Source of the DNA: Hymenobacter artigasi
GTDB lineage: Bacteria; Bacteroidota; Bacteroidia; Cytophagales; Hymenobacteraceae
Assembly (NCBI RefSeq): GCF_012275535.1
Contig: NZ_JAAVTK010000014.1
Coordinates: 1 to 64,000, forward strand
Direction of reading: 5' to 3'
DNA: 64,000 bases
This document shows positions 54,822 to 62,450 of the stretch, piece by piece. A model generated the notes under the pieces. It was not told the DNA's origin. It worked only from the letters and a program-made list of their open reading frames with translations, and searched no databases. The position numbers and the translations under genes are program-made. Positions within the stretch are counted from its first letter, which is position 1. The number at the start of each line of letters is the position of its first letter.

Positions 54822-56744
54822 ATGCGTATTGCCGGAGCCGCCCTCAACCAGATTCCCATCGACTGGGAAAACAACCTGCGGAATATCCAGACCGCCATCG
54901 AGCAGGCCAAAGCAGCGGGCGTGCAGCTGCTGTGCCTGCCCGAGCTGTGCCTGACCGGCTACGGCTGCGAGGACCTGTTTCTGAGCGACTGGATGCCCGA
55001 GGCGGCGCTGGCCCACCTGCAAAAGGTGCGGGAGTGGACGCAGGGCATCTGCGTGGTGGTGGGCTTGCCGGTGCGCCTGCCGGGCCGAACCTACAACACG
55101 GCCGCCGTGCTGCGCGATGGCCAGATTCTGGGCTTCGCGGCCAAGCAGTTTCTGGCCAATGACGGGGTGCACTACGAGACGCGCTTCTTTGCGCCCTGGG
55201 TGGCGGGCGAAACCGGCACCGTGAGCTGGGAAGGGGAGACGTGGCCGCTCGGCGACCTGATTTTTGAGCACGAGGGCGTGCGCTTCGGCTTCGAGATTTG
55301 TGAGGATGCCTGGCGGGCCGACAACGTGCGGCCCGCCTGCCGGCTCATGGGCAAGGTGGATTTGATTGTAAATCCCTCGGCCAGCCACTTTGCGATGAGC
55401 AAAACCGACGTGCGCTACCAGCTGGTAATGAAGGCGTCGCGCACTTTCGACTGCACTTACCTCTACGCTAATTTGCTGGGCAACGAGGCCGGCCGCATCA
55501 TCTTCGACGGTGAAATTCTGGTGGCCCGCAATGGTCATTTGCTGAAGCGCAACCAGCTGCTGAGCTTTAAGGAAGTGGATTTGGAATGGGTGGACGTGGA
55601 TTTCACCACCCCGCAGGAGCCGGCGGCCGAAATTGTGCCGCTGCCCGAGCCCGATGAGTACAAGGAGCTGAACCAGGCCATGAGCCTGGCCCTGTTCGAC
55701 TACCTGCGCAAGGCGCGCAGCCGCGGCTTCGTGCTGAGCCTGAGCGGCGGGGCCGATTCGAGCTTCTGCGCCGTGGGCGTGGCCGAAATGGTGCGCCTGG
55801 GCGTGGAGGAGCTGGGCCTGCAGGAGTTCAAAAGGCGCAGCGGCTGCTTCGAGGAAACGAGAAAAGACGTGGTGCAAACCGGTGCCGGCGGCGCGGCTGA
55901 ACAGGTTGTGCAGGACGAAAAACCAGGCACCAAGTACCAAGCACTAAGTACCAATCAGGCACTGGTAAATCAGTTGCTCACCTGCGCCTACCAGGGCACG
56001 GTCAATTCTTCGGATGACACCTTTACTTCGGCCAAAGAGCTGGCCGAAAGCATTGGGGCGCGGTTTCACAATTGGGAGATTGACAAGGAAGTGGCCGGCT
56101 ACGTGGGCAAAATTCAGGGCGCGCTGGGCCGGGAACTGACCTGGCAAACCGATGATTTGGCCCTGCAAAATATTCAGGCGCGGGTGCGGGCCCCTGGCAT
56201 CTGGATGATGGCCAACGTGTTGAACTGCCTGCTTATCACTACTTCCAATCGCTCGGAGGCCAGCGTGGGCTACTGCACCATGGACGGCGACACGGCCGGC
56301 AGCATCTCGCCCATCGCGGGCGTGGACAAGGACTTCGTGAAAAAGTGGCTGCGCTGGGCCGAAACCGAGCTGGGCTACGCGGCCCTGCGCCACGTGAATG
56401 CGCTGCAACCCACCGCCGAGCTGCGCCCCCTGGCCGACAAGCAGACCGACGAGCGCGACCTTATGCCCTACGTGCTGCTCAACCGCATCGAGCGGTTGGC
56501 CTTCTACGACCGCCTCAGCCCCAGCCAGGTCTTGGCCGCGCTGGACGGTGAGGCCACTGGCTTCGACCGCGAACAGCTGAAAGCCTACGTGCGCCGCTTC
56601 TATAGCCTTTGGAGCCGCAACCAGTGGAAGCGCGAGCGGTATGCGCCAAGCTTCCACCTCGACGATTACAACGTGGACCCGCGCTCCTGGCTGCGGTTTC
56701 CGATTCTTAGCGGGGGCTTTTCGGAGGAGCTGGCGGGGTTGTAA
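54822..56744 (+). CDS. nadE: glutamine-dependent NAD+ synthetase
   Basis: Converts nicotinic acid adenine dinucleotide to NAD using ATP and ammonia from glutamine. The N-terminal nitrilase-type glutaminase (about 1-270) has C160 in FGFEICEDAWR as nucleophile. The C-terminal synthetase begins about 290 with the PP-loop LSLSGGADSS. Later motifs TSNRSEASVGYCTMDGD and SISPIAGVDK are present. The 640-residue length is within range. Between the PP-loop and LVNQLLTCAYQGT lies an unusual insert (about 330-380) whose end is encoded by heptamer-repeat DNA (55925-55959). Confidence 0.95.
   Translation: MRIAGAALNQIPIDWENNLRNIQTAIEQAKAAGVQLLCLPELCLTGYGCEDLFLSDWMPEAALAHLQKVREWTQGICVVVGLPVRLPGRTYNTAAVLRDGQILGFAAKQFLANDGVHYETRFFAPWVAGETGTVSWEGETWPLGDLIFEHEGVRFGFEICEDAWRADNVRPACRLMGKVDLIVNPSASHFAMSKTDVRYQLVMKASRTFDCTYLYANLLGNEAGRIIFDGEILVARNGHLLKRNQLLSFKEVDLEWVDVDFTTPQEPAAEIVPLPEPDEYKELNQAMSLALFDYLRKARSRGFVLSLSGGADSSFCAVGVAEMVRLGVEELGLQEFKRRSGCFEETRKDVVQTGAGGAAEQVVQDEKPGTKYQALSTNQALVNQLLTCAYQGTVNSSDDTFTSAKELAESIGARFHNWEIDKEVAGYVGKIQGALGRELTWQTDDLALQNIQARVRAPGIWMMANVLNCLLITTSNRSEASVGYCTMDGDTAGSISPIAGVDKDFVKKWLRWAETELGYAALRHVNALQPTAELRPLADKQTDERDLMPYVLLNRIERLAFYDRLSPSQVLAALDGEATGFDREQLKAYVRRFYSLWSRNQWKRERYAPSFHLDDYNVDPRSWLRFPILSGGFSEELAGL
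55925..55959 (+). repeat. coding heptamer repeat inside nadE (locus J)
   Basis: Five 7-nt units: AGGCACC, AAGTACC, AAGCACT, AAGTACC, AATCAGG, with one extra base after the first. In frame they encode part of GTKYQALSTNQAL. Only one arm is present; I found no inverted partner nearby. It looks like a repeat arm captured inside a coding sequence. Confidence 0.7.
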
Positions 56745-56778
56745 TGCCTGCTTTGTGTTGATGAGGAGCGGCTCCGAA

Positions 56779-56866
56779 GTAGGGTGCGGGGCTTGTCCCC
56801 GCCCGCCGTTCGCGCCGAAGCAGCGATTATGTTCAACGGCGGGCGGGGACAAGCCCCGCACCCTAC
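56779..56866. repeat. 32-bp perfect inverted repeat after nadE
   Basis: The arms 56779-56810 and 56835-56866 (GTAGGGTGCGGGGCTTGTCC...) are perfect inverted copies around 24 nt. They are very GC-rich. It is the main content of the 262-bp gap between nadE and the ECF sigma gene, and differs in sequence from the GTCAT family. Confidence 0.9.
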
Positions 56867-57006
56867 CGGGTACGCTTGTAAAAAGTGTCGACGCGTTAAA
56901 TTCATCTGGTAATCAACCCGCTAAAATGTTTTTGGCAAGGCCAGCGCAAGTTTACGGCGGCAGCCGGGCCTAAGTCTGCGCAACTCTTCCAGCGTGGCAA
57001 CCAGCC

Positions 57007-57696
57007 GTGACTTGCGTTGCGAAAGCCTGTTTCCAACCCTCAGCCCCGGCTCCTGTGGCGTATTCCCTTCCGCTGTTCGTAACTTCTGAGTCGTCGGTTT
57101 GCGCCCCGGTTTCTGCATCGGCCGCCGATGAGGACCGGGAATTAGTAGCGCAGCTGCAAGCCGGGAGCGAAGCCGCGTTTCGCACGTTGGTAGCACGCTA
57201 CCAGAACCGGATTTATCGCACGATATTTTCCCTGCTGCGGAACGAGGAAGAAGCGGAAGATGTGGCCCAGGAGGTGTTCGTGGAGGTGCACCAAACCATC
57301 GGCCGGTTTCGGGGCGAGGCGTCGTTGAGCACCTGGCTCTACCGCCTGGCCACGTCGCGGGCCCTGAAAAACCGCCGCAAGGCCCAGGCCAAAAAGCGCT
57401 TTGCCTACTTCACCAGCCTGCTGGGCGGCAACAACGACGTGCTGCACGAGCCGCCCGACCACGCCCACCCGCTGGCGCTACTGGAGGGCCAGCAGCAGCT
57501 CCAGCTCCTGTTGGCTCACATTGCCCGCTTGCCCGACCAGCAGCAGGTGGCCTTCACGCTGCGCCACGAGCAGGAGCTGACCTATGAGCAAATCGCGGCC
57601 GTGCTCGGTACCACCGTGGCCGCTGTCGAATCCCTGCTGTTCCGGGCCCGGCAAACCCTCCGCAAACACGTTCAAGCTCCCCTTCGCCATGTCTGA
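57007..57696 (+). CDS. ECF RNA polymerase sigma factor
   Basis: A sigma-70 family protein of about 229 residues from a GTG at 57007. Region 2 starts at about residue 41 (EDRELVAQLQAGSEAAFRTL ... FRGEASLSTWLYRLATSRAL). Region 4 is near the C-terminus (LPDQQQVAFTLRHEQELTYE, EIAAVLGTTVAAVESLLFRA with I for E at the start). The first 40 residues are not sigma-like, so the true start may be a GTG at 57055. It overlaps the next gene by 8 bp, the usual sigma/anti-sigma coupling. Confidence 0.88.
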   Translation: MTCVAKACFQPSAPAPVAYSLPLFVTSESSVCAPVSASAADEDRELVAQLQAGSEAAFRTLVARYQNRIYRTIFSLLRNEEEAEDVAQEVFVEVHQTIGRFRGEASLSTWLYRLATSRALKNRRKAQAKKRFAYFTSLLGGNNDVLHEPPDHAHPLALLEGQQQLQLLLAHIARLPDQQQVAFTLRHEQELTYEQIAAVLGTTVAAVESLLFRARQTLRKHVQAPLRHV

Positions 57697-57991
57697 TATC
57701 ATCAATCGCCCCGGTTCCGACGAAGAATGGGAGGACCTGATGCGCCAGCTGCGCAACCAGCCCGTAGCCCAGCCCCGGCCGTTCTTTTATGCCCGGGTGC
57801 AGGCCCGGCTCGTTGCCAGTGCGGGGGCACCCCGGCAATGGCTGCCCGCCTGGCTACGCCAGCCCGCCTACGCGGTGCTGCTGGGGGCGCTGGTACTGGC
57901 CCTGAGCGGCGACGGCCCGGCCCTTACGTCAGCCGCTGCGCGGTACCACGCCAGTCCACCGAGCGGGCTAAAATCGTTGCCTCCGCGCTGA
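57689..57991 (+). CDS. small single-pass membrane protein, putative anti-sigma factor
   Basis: A 100-residue protein. The cytoplasmic N-terminus (SDEEWEDLMRQLRNQPVAQP, RPFFYARVQARLVA) resembles the sigma-binding part of Bacteroidota anti-sigma factors. One membrane helix follows (AYAVLLGALVLALS), then a short tail. It lacks a zinc-finger HxxxCxxC motif. The 8-bp overlap with the ECF sigma gene and co-transcription make an anti-sigma role likely, but this rests on context. No large periplasmic sensor domain is present. Confidence 0.72.
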   Translation: MSDIINRPGSDEEWEDLMRQLRNQPVAQPRPFFYARVQARLVASAGAPRQWLPAWLRQPAYAVLLGALVLALSGDGPALTSAAARYHASPPSGLKSLPPR

Positions 57992-58058
57992 TTTCAGCCC
58001 CTGCTACCAACTTATTCATTGCCCTGCCGCCGTAAAGTCGCAACCTCGGGGGGCATAG

Positions 58059-58066
58059 TACCTTTG
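58059..58066 (+). promoter_or_regulatory. -7 promoter element of lgt
   Basis: TACCTTTG, an exact TAnnTTTG, lies 26 nt before the lgt ATG. No clear -33 element is visible. Confidence 0.5.
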
Positions 58067-58091
58067 ACGCCTTATAACCACTTCGCCCCGC

Positions 58092-59102
58092 ATGCATCCT
58101 TTTCTCGACGCTATTCTCTGGAACGTTAATCCCATCATCGCCCATCTCGGGCCGGTCACGCTGCGCTGGTACGGGCTGTTCTTCATGCTGCCCTTCGTGG
58201 TGGGCACGTTTGTGCTCACGCACATCTACCGTTCCGAGCGCGTGTCGCCCCAGTGGGTCGATGTGATTACGATATACATGCTCATCGGCACCATTGTGGG
58301 CGCGCGGCTGGGCCACATGCTGTTTTATGATTTTGAGGCGCTGAAAGCCGACCCCATGGTGGTGTTCAAAATATGGCAGGGCGGACTGGCCAGCCACGGC
58401 GCTACCATTGGCATTCTGCTGGCCTGCTGGCTGTTTGCGCGTAATAATAAGTTCGATTACCTGTGGGTGCTCGACCGCATCGTCATCGTGGTGGCGCTGG
58501 GTGGGGCCTGCATCCGCACCGGCAACCTGATGAACTCCGAGATTGTGGGCAAGCCCAGCAGCGCGCCGTGGGCCTTCACCTTCCCGCGCGATGTGGACCA
58601 CCTGCTGCCCGTGACGCGCCCGCTGCCGGCCGGGGCCGTGCAGGTGGCCGCCCGCCCCGTGCAATACCAGGATGGCACCCGCACCTACCAACTGCAGCCC
58701 GAAGGCACGCCCGTAGCGCCCGATGCGCCCATGGCCGTGCCGCGCCACCCCACCCAGATTTACGAGGCGCTGTTCTGCGTTTTCCTGCTCGTCCTGCTCT
58801 ATTCCATGTGGAACCGCACCAAAGAGCGCACGCCGCGCGGACAGCTGTTTGGTCTGTTTGTGGTGCTGCTTTTCACCCAGCGCTTCCTGGGCGAGTACCT
58901 AAAGGAAAACCAGGTGGCTTTTGAAGACGGCCATCTTTTCAACCAGGGCCAGCTGCTGAGCATCCCGCTGATTTTTATCGGTATCTGGGTGCTGTGGCGG
59001 GCCGGCAAAGACCCCGAAAACCCCTACGGCTACGCCCCGCGTGACCTGGGCAAAGAAGGCGACCCGCAGCCCACGCCCGGCCTGGAGCAACCTCGGGTAT
59101 AG
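58092..59102 (+). CDS. lgt: prolipoprotein diacylglyceryl transferase
   Basis: Adds diacylglyceryl to the lipobox cysteine of prolipoproteins, the first step of lipoprotein maturation in the inner membrane. 336 residues, about seven helices. Signatures: RWYGLFFMLPF, HGATIGILLACWL, the Lgt box GGACIRTGNLMNSEIVG and RHPTQIYEAL. A roughly 40-residue loop (VTRPLPAGAVQVAARPVQYQ and following) lengthens the periplasmic part, as seen in Bacteroidota homologues. At least four lipoproteins in this window (MsrB, 17579, 23187, 59286) would be clients. Confidence 0.95.
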   Translation: MHPFLDAILWNVNPIIAHLGPVTLRWYGLFFMLPFVVGTFVLTHIYRSERVSPQWVDVITIYMLIGTIVGARLGHMLFYDFEALKADPMVVFKIWQGGLASHGATIGILLACWLFARNNKFDYLWVLDRIVIVVALGGACIRTGNLMNSEIVGKPSSAPWAFTFPRDVDHLLPVTRPLPAGAVQVAARPVQYQDGTRTYQLQPEGTPVAPDAPMAVPRHPTQIYEALFCVFLLVLLYSMWNRTKERTPRGQLFGLFVVLLFTQRFLGEYLKENQVAFEDGHLFNQGQLLSIPLIFIGIWVLWRAGKDPENPYGYAPRDLGKEGDPQPTPGLEQPRV

Positions 59103-59111
59103 CTCTTGGTT

Positions 59112-59204
59112 TTAAGTAGTCAGCCATCAGTAATCGGTAGTCAGACGGAAATCAATTGAATGATTTTTAGATAGATGGAATCTGACTACTGACTACCTGT
59201 TTAA
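59112..59204. repeat. inverted heptamer-repeat locus H after lgt
   Basis: The left arm (59112-59145) is built of TAGTCAG, CCATCAG, TAATCGG and TAGTCAG. The right arm (59181-59204) on the minus strand reads TAGTCAG TAGTCAG. The arms are inverted around about 35 nt. They lie between the lgt stop codon and a bidirectional terminator, the only convergent-gene example of the class. Confidence 0.75.
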
Positions 59205-59211
59205 GTAACGC

Positions 59212-59267
59212 AAAAAGCGGTTTCGCAGGATTGGACACGACGTCCAACCTTGCGAAACCGCTTTTTT
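59212..59267. terminator. bidirectional terminator between lgt and lipoprotein genes
   Basis: AAAAAGCGGTTTCGCA pairs with TGCGAAACCGCTTTTTT, with an inner TTGGAC/GTCCAA stem. It is used by both convergent genes. Confidence 0.9.
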
Positions 59268-59285
59268 GTTGCCAAACCTGTGCGC

Positions 59286-60191
59286 TTACGGCAGTTTGTA
59301 CTCGTACAAATCGCCTTTCTCGGTGCTGATGAGCAGGGTGTTATCGTCTTTGAAAACGGCCCCTTCGGTTTGCCCGGCTCCAGCCAGGGAAATCTGGCGG
59401 GGCGTGGCTTTCAGGATATCGGCCCAGGAATTACCGTCGAGAATGAACAGCTCGCCGCGGCCCAGCAGCACCAGGCGGTGGCCATCGGCGCGCAGGGCGG
59501 CATCGGTTACCTGGCCGGGAATGGCCAGGCCGGTGATTTTTTTGGCGGTGTAGGTGCCAGGCTGGTCGGGCACGGTATATACATTGCTGGTGCGGTCCTG
59601 GCCCCGGTCTTTGGTGAAAAGCCACACCTGGCCCTCGTGCCAGAGGCTGGCTTCGCAGTCGAAGTTGCGCTGCTTTTTCTTGGGTGGGAAATCGCGCTGG
59701 TCGGGGTAAGAGAAGGCAATGGTGCCGACGGTCTTGGGGCTGTCGGGCCGAAACTTGAAGATTTTGAGGTCTTGGCGTTGGCTTTCGTTGTTGCCGCAGT
59801 CGCCGATGTAGTAGTTGCCGCTGCCGTCGCGGCTCAGGCTTTCCCAGTCGGTGTTGGTGGCTGGCACCTCCAGGGTGCGCACCAGCTGGCCCGCGCCGCT
59901 GATTTCGTAAAGTGTGGGCGAGTTGCCGTCGTCGCCGAAGCTGAAATAGTTCTGGCCGTCGGGGGCCGGGGCCAGGCCCGAGCTTTCGGGCACTACGCCT
60001 TTAACGGAGCCCACTTTGTTAAGGCCGGTAATTTCGGAGGCCGCGTTTTTATCCTTGCGGCGGTCGCCGCCCTTGGGCATGTCCACCCCCGCGTTCAGCG
60101 GCGAGTCGGTGGTTTTATCAGATTGAGCCTGGGAGCAGGCCGCCGTGAGCAACAGGACCAACGCGGCCGGCACGAGGGGAATAAAGCGCAT
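59286..60191 (-). CDS. lipoprotein with beta-propeller-like body
   Basis: A 301-residue exported lipoprotein. The signal peptide ends in the lipobox LTAAC, with lipidation at C19. After a Lys/Asp-rich linker, the body shows repeated strand-turn motifs with Asp and Gly (SFGDDGNSPTLYEISG, TDWESLSRDGSGNYYIGDCG, ALRADGHRLVLLGRGELFIL), consistent with a five- to six-bladed propeller as in SdiA-regulated or esterase-like phytase-type proteins. No catalytic assignment is possible. It is convergent with lgt and directly follows yidD on the minus strand. Confidence 0.8.
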   Translation of the reverse strand: MRFIPLVPAALVLLLTAACSQAQSDKTTDSPLNAGVDMPKGGDRRKDKNAASEITGLNKVGSVKGVVPESSGLAPAPDGQNYFSFGDDGNSPTLYEISGAGQLVRTLEVPATNTDWESLSRDGSGNYYIGDCGNNESQRQDLKIFKFRPDSPKTVGTIAFSYPDQRDFPPKKKQRNFDCEASLWHEGQVWLFTKDRGQDRTSNVYTVPDQPGTYTAKKITGLAIPGQVTDAALRADGHRLVLLGRGELFILDGNSWADILKATPRQISLAGAGQTEGAVFKDDNTLLISTEKGDLYEYKLP

Positions 60192-60236
60192 TAACGTAAA
60201 GCATGGAAGTGAGCCTGTCTATACGCAAGCCGCCGT

Positions 60237-60461
60237 TTAGGGTACGGGGTCGTAGCCGTGGCCGCCCCAGGGGTGGCAGCTGGCAATGCGCCGCAACGCC
60301 AGGCGGCCGCCCCGCCACGGCCCGTATTTAGTGATTGCCTGCACCGCATACACCGAGCACGTAGGCGCGTAGCGGCAACTCGGCGCGGTGAGCGGCGAAA
60401 TGAAGCGCTGGTAAAACCAGACGAGGCCAAGGAAGAGGGCGCGGAAAAGGTGGGAAATCAT
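60237..60461 (-). CDS. yidD: membrane protein insertion efficiency factor
   Basis: A small YidD protein of 74 residues that assists YidC/Sec insertion of membrane proteins. An amphipathic N-terminal helix (ALFLGLVWFYQRFISPL) leads to the family signature CRYAPTCSVYAVQAITKYGP, and RIASCHPWGGHGYDPVP ends it. The three conserved Cys are present. The gene is 22 bp downstream of the metalloprotease gene and 45 bp upstream of the lipoprotein gene, so the three are probably one operon. Confidence 0.95.
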   Translation of the reverse strand: MISHLFRALFLGLVWFYQRFISPLTAPSCRYAPTCSVYAVQAITKYGPWRGGRLALRRIASCHPWGGHGYDPVP

Positions 60462-60483
60462 AGCGGAAAATAAAACGGGGTCA

Positions 60484-61218
60484 CTACTTCGGCAGCGCGT
60501 TCAGTTCCGCTTTCCACTGTTCCCAGTCGGGCAGTAGCCGGGTTTGCAGGTCGTAGAAGGCTTTGGAATGGTCGCCCACCAGCAGGTGGCAGCACTCGTG
60601 CAGCAGCACGTAGTCGAGGCATTCGGGGCGGGCGCGCACCAGCTCCGGCGAGAGGCGGATGCGGGCCGCGCTCGGCGTGCAGCTGCCCCAGCGCGTCCGC
60701 ATCTGGCGCACCGACAGGGTAGGGCGGGTCAGGTTAAACTCGGCGAAGCGCGGCCACACCCGCAGCAATGATTCGGCGAAAAGCGGCCCGGCCTGGCGGG
60801 CGTACCAGGCATGAAGCAGGGCTTCGGCCTGGGCCGGCGTGAGGGGCGCGGGCGTGGCCATTAGTAGCTCATCGCCTGCCAGCGTCACGGCGGGCCGGCG
60901 GGCTTCGGCGAAGCGCAATGGGTAGGCCCGGCCCTGGTAGTAATGCGGGCTGCCGGCCTCAAAATGCCGGGTAGGAGCCGGGGCGGGCCGGCGGGCAAAG
61001 GTTTCCTGGTGCTTAAGAATCCAGTCGGCTTTTTTCAGAACCTGCTGTGCCACCCACTCGGGCGAGGTGCCGGCCGGAGCGCTGATATGTACGCTGCCAT
61101 CGGGCCGCACGGCAAAGCCGATGGTGCGACGCGACCGGAACACGAGCGTGTAGCTGAGGGACTGATTTTGGTAAGCAAGGGTTTCGCGGCGGGGCGCGGC
61201 AGAGAAGGAGCGGGGCAT
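60484..61218 (-). CDS. YgjP/WLM-type zinc metallopeptidase (DUF45)
   Basis: A 244-residue M48-like protein of the YgjP family. The zinc motif HExxH is present as LLHECCHLLVGDHSKAFYDL, with the third His in the DHS turn. The N-terminal beta domain (YTLVFRSRRTIGFAVRPDGS) and the middle TLSVRQMRTRWGSCTPSA, including the WGSC motif, fix the family. Substrates are unknown; relatives are soluble, cytoplasmic proteases linked to DNA-protein crosslink repair or protein quality control. It starts at 61218 and heads the yidD operon. Confidence 0.92.
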   Translation of the reverse strand: MPRSFSAAPRRETLAYQNQSLSYTLVFRSRRTIGFAVRPDGSVHISAPAGTSPEWVAQQVLKKADWILKHQETFARRPAPAPTRHFEAGSPHYYQGRAYPLRFAEARRPAVTLAGDELLMATPAPLTPAQAEALLHAWYARQAGPLFAESLLRVWPRFAEFNLTRPTLSVRQMRTRWGSCTPSAARIRLSPELVRARPECLDYVLLHECCHLLVGDHSKAFYDLQTRLLPDWEQWKAELNALPK

Positions 61219-61324
61219 AAGGCGGCAAGTTCGGCAGTGGTGCCGGAATGGATAACCGCGCGGGCCGGCAAAATAATTTCGGGCCAGGTTTAGGCAATCG
61301 CATCCGAGTTGCTACCTTACCCTT

Positions 61325-62269
61325 ATGAAACACTGTTTACCTCAATATATTTCTACTTTTTGCTTTTTTGTTATCGTCTCGGGTGTGCTGCCGGGGGCGG
61401 AAGTGTGGGCGCAGGGCAATGGCCCCGGCGTGCGCGGAGCCCGCGCCGCCGCGCTCGGCAACGCCTCGGTGGCGCTGGCCGGCGAGGTGTGGAGCATGGG
61501 CAACAACGTGGCCGGCATCAGCGAAATTCAGCGGCCCAGCGTGGGCTTCTACGCCGAAAACCGCTACTTCAGCTCGGCCCTGAACGTGGGCGCGCTCACG
61601 GTGGCGCTGCCCCTGGGCCGCACCACCGCGCCCGAAACGGGCAGCGTGATGCCCGGGGCCGAAGGCGCGGTCCCGTCGCTGAGCCCCGCGCCCGCCCCCA
61701 CCTGGGCACGCAATGGCGTGGTAGCCTTCGAGGCGCAACGCTTCGGCGGCGTGCTTTATAATGAAACCCGCGTGGGCGTGGGCTACGCCTACCGTTTTGG
61801 CCAGATAAGCCTGGGCGCGCGGGCCGATATGCTCCAGGTAAGCATCGAGGGCCTGGGCAGCCGGCGCATGGTGTTGGGCACGCTGGGCGGGCAGATTGAA
61901 ATCGTGCCCCGGCGGCTCAGCTTCGGCGCGTCGCTCTACAACCTCAACCAGGCCAAACTGGCCAGCTACCAAGCCGAGCGGGTGCCTACCATCCTCAAAG
62001 CCGGCCTGGCTTACCGCCCCGGCAGCCAGGTGCTGCTGCTGGTAGAAACCGAGAAGGACGTGGAGCGCGCCGCCAATTTCAAGGTGGGGCTGGAGTACCG
62101 GCCGGTGCCGGTGCTGGCGGCCCGGCTGGGCCTGGCCTCGCTCACGGAGCAAGCCAGCGCGGGCATTGGCGTGCTGGCCGGCGCCTTCCAGATTGACTAC
62201 GCGGCGGCGTTTCAGCAGGCGCTGGGCTTCAGCCAGCATTTGAGCGTGAGTAAATCGTGGGGGAAGTGA
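61325..62269 (+). CDS. outer-membrane barrel protein (PorV/PorQ-like)
   Basis: A 314-residue exported protein. The signal peptide (STFCFFVIVSGVLPGAEVWA) is followed by GVRGARAAALGNASVALAGE, then VWSMGNNVAGISEIQRPSVG, FYAENRYFSSALNVGALTVA, matching the PorV/PorQ/UPF0164-type beta-barrel start of Bacteroidota. Alternating strands continue to the C-terminus (AAAFQQALGFSQHLSVSKSW). A role in the type IX secretion apparatus or its substrates is possible, not shown. A helix-hairpin-helix barrel protein gene follows after 41 bp. Confidence 0.8.
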   Translation: MKHCLPQYISTFCFFVIVSGVLPGAEVWAQGNGPGVRGARAAALGNASVALAGEVWSMGNNVAGISEIQRPSVGFYAENRYFSSALNVGALTVALPLGRTTAPETGSVMPGAEGAVPSLSPAPAPTWARNGVVAFEAQRFGGVLYNETRVGVGYAYRFGQISLGARADMLQVSIEGLGSRRMVLGTLGGQIEIVPRRLSFGASLYNLNQAKLASYQAERVPTILKAGLAYRPGSQVLLLVETEKDVERAANFKVGLEYRPVPVLAARLGLASLTEQASAGIGVLAGAFQIDYAAAFQQALGFSQHLSVSKSWGK

Positions 62270-62272
62270 TTT

Positions 62273-62450
62273 TTAATTAGTAATTGAGAATTAATAATTA
62301 AAAATTCAGGATGGAAAACATAGTTGGTAAGTGGTTGGGTTGGGGCTGCGTTGGCTTACGGTGGGCCAGTAAGTCCTGGCTTTTCAGGGGCATTCCGAAG
62401 CGGTTTATTTGGATTGTAGCTCTAATTATTAATTCTCAATTATTAATTAA
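62273..62450. repeat. inverted AT heptamer-repeat locus G around a signal-peptide coding segment
   Basis: The arms 62273-62302 and 62421-62450 match at 28 of 30 positions. Heptamers are of the type TTAATAA, with the variant TTGAGAA second or third. The left arm starts 3 nt after the upstream stop codon and ends 8 nt before the ATG at 62311. The right arm lies inside the next gene, encoding the hydrophobic core of its signal peptide. Confidence 0.85.
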
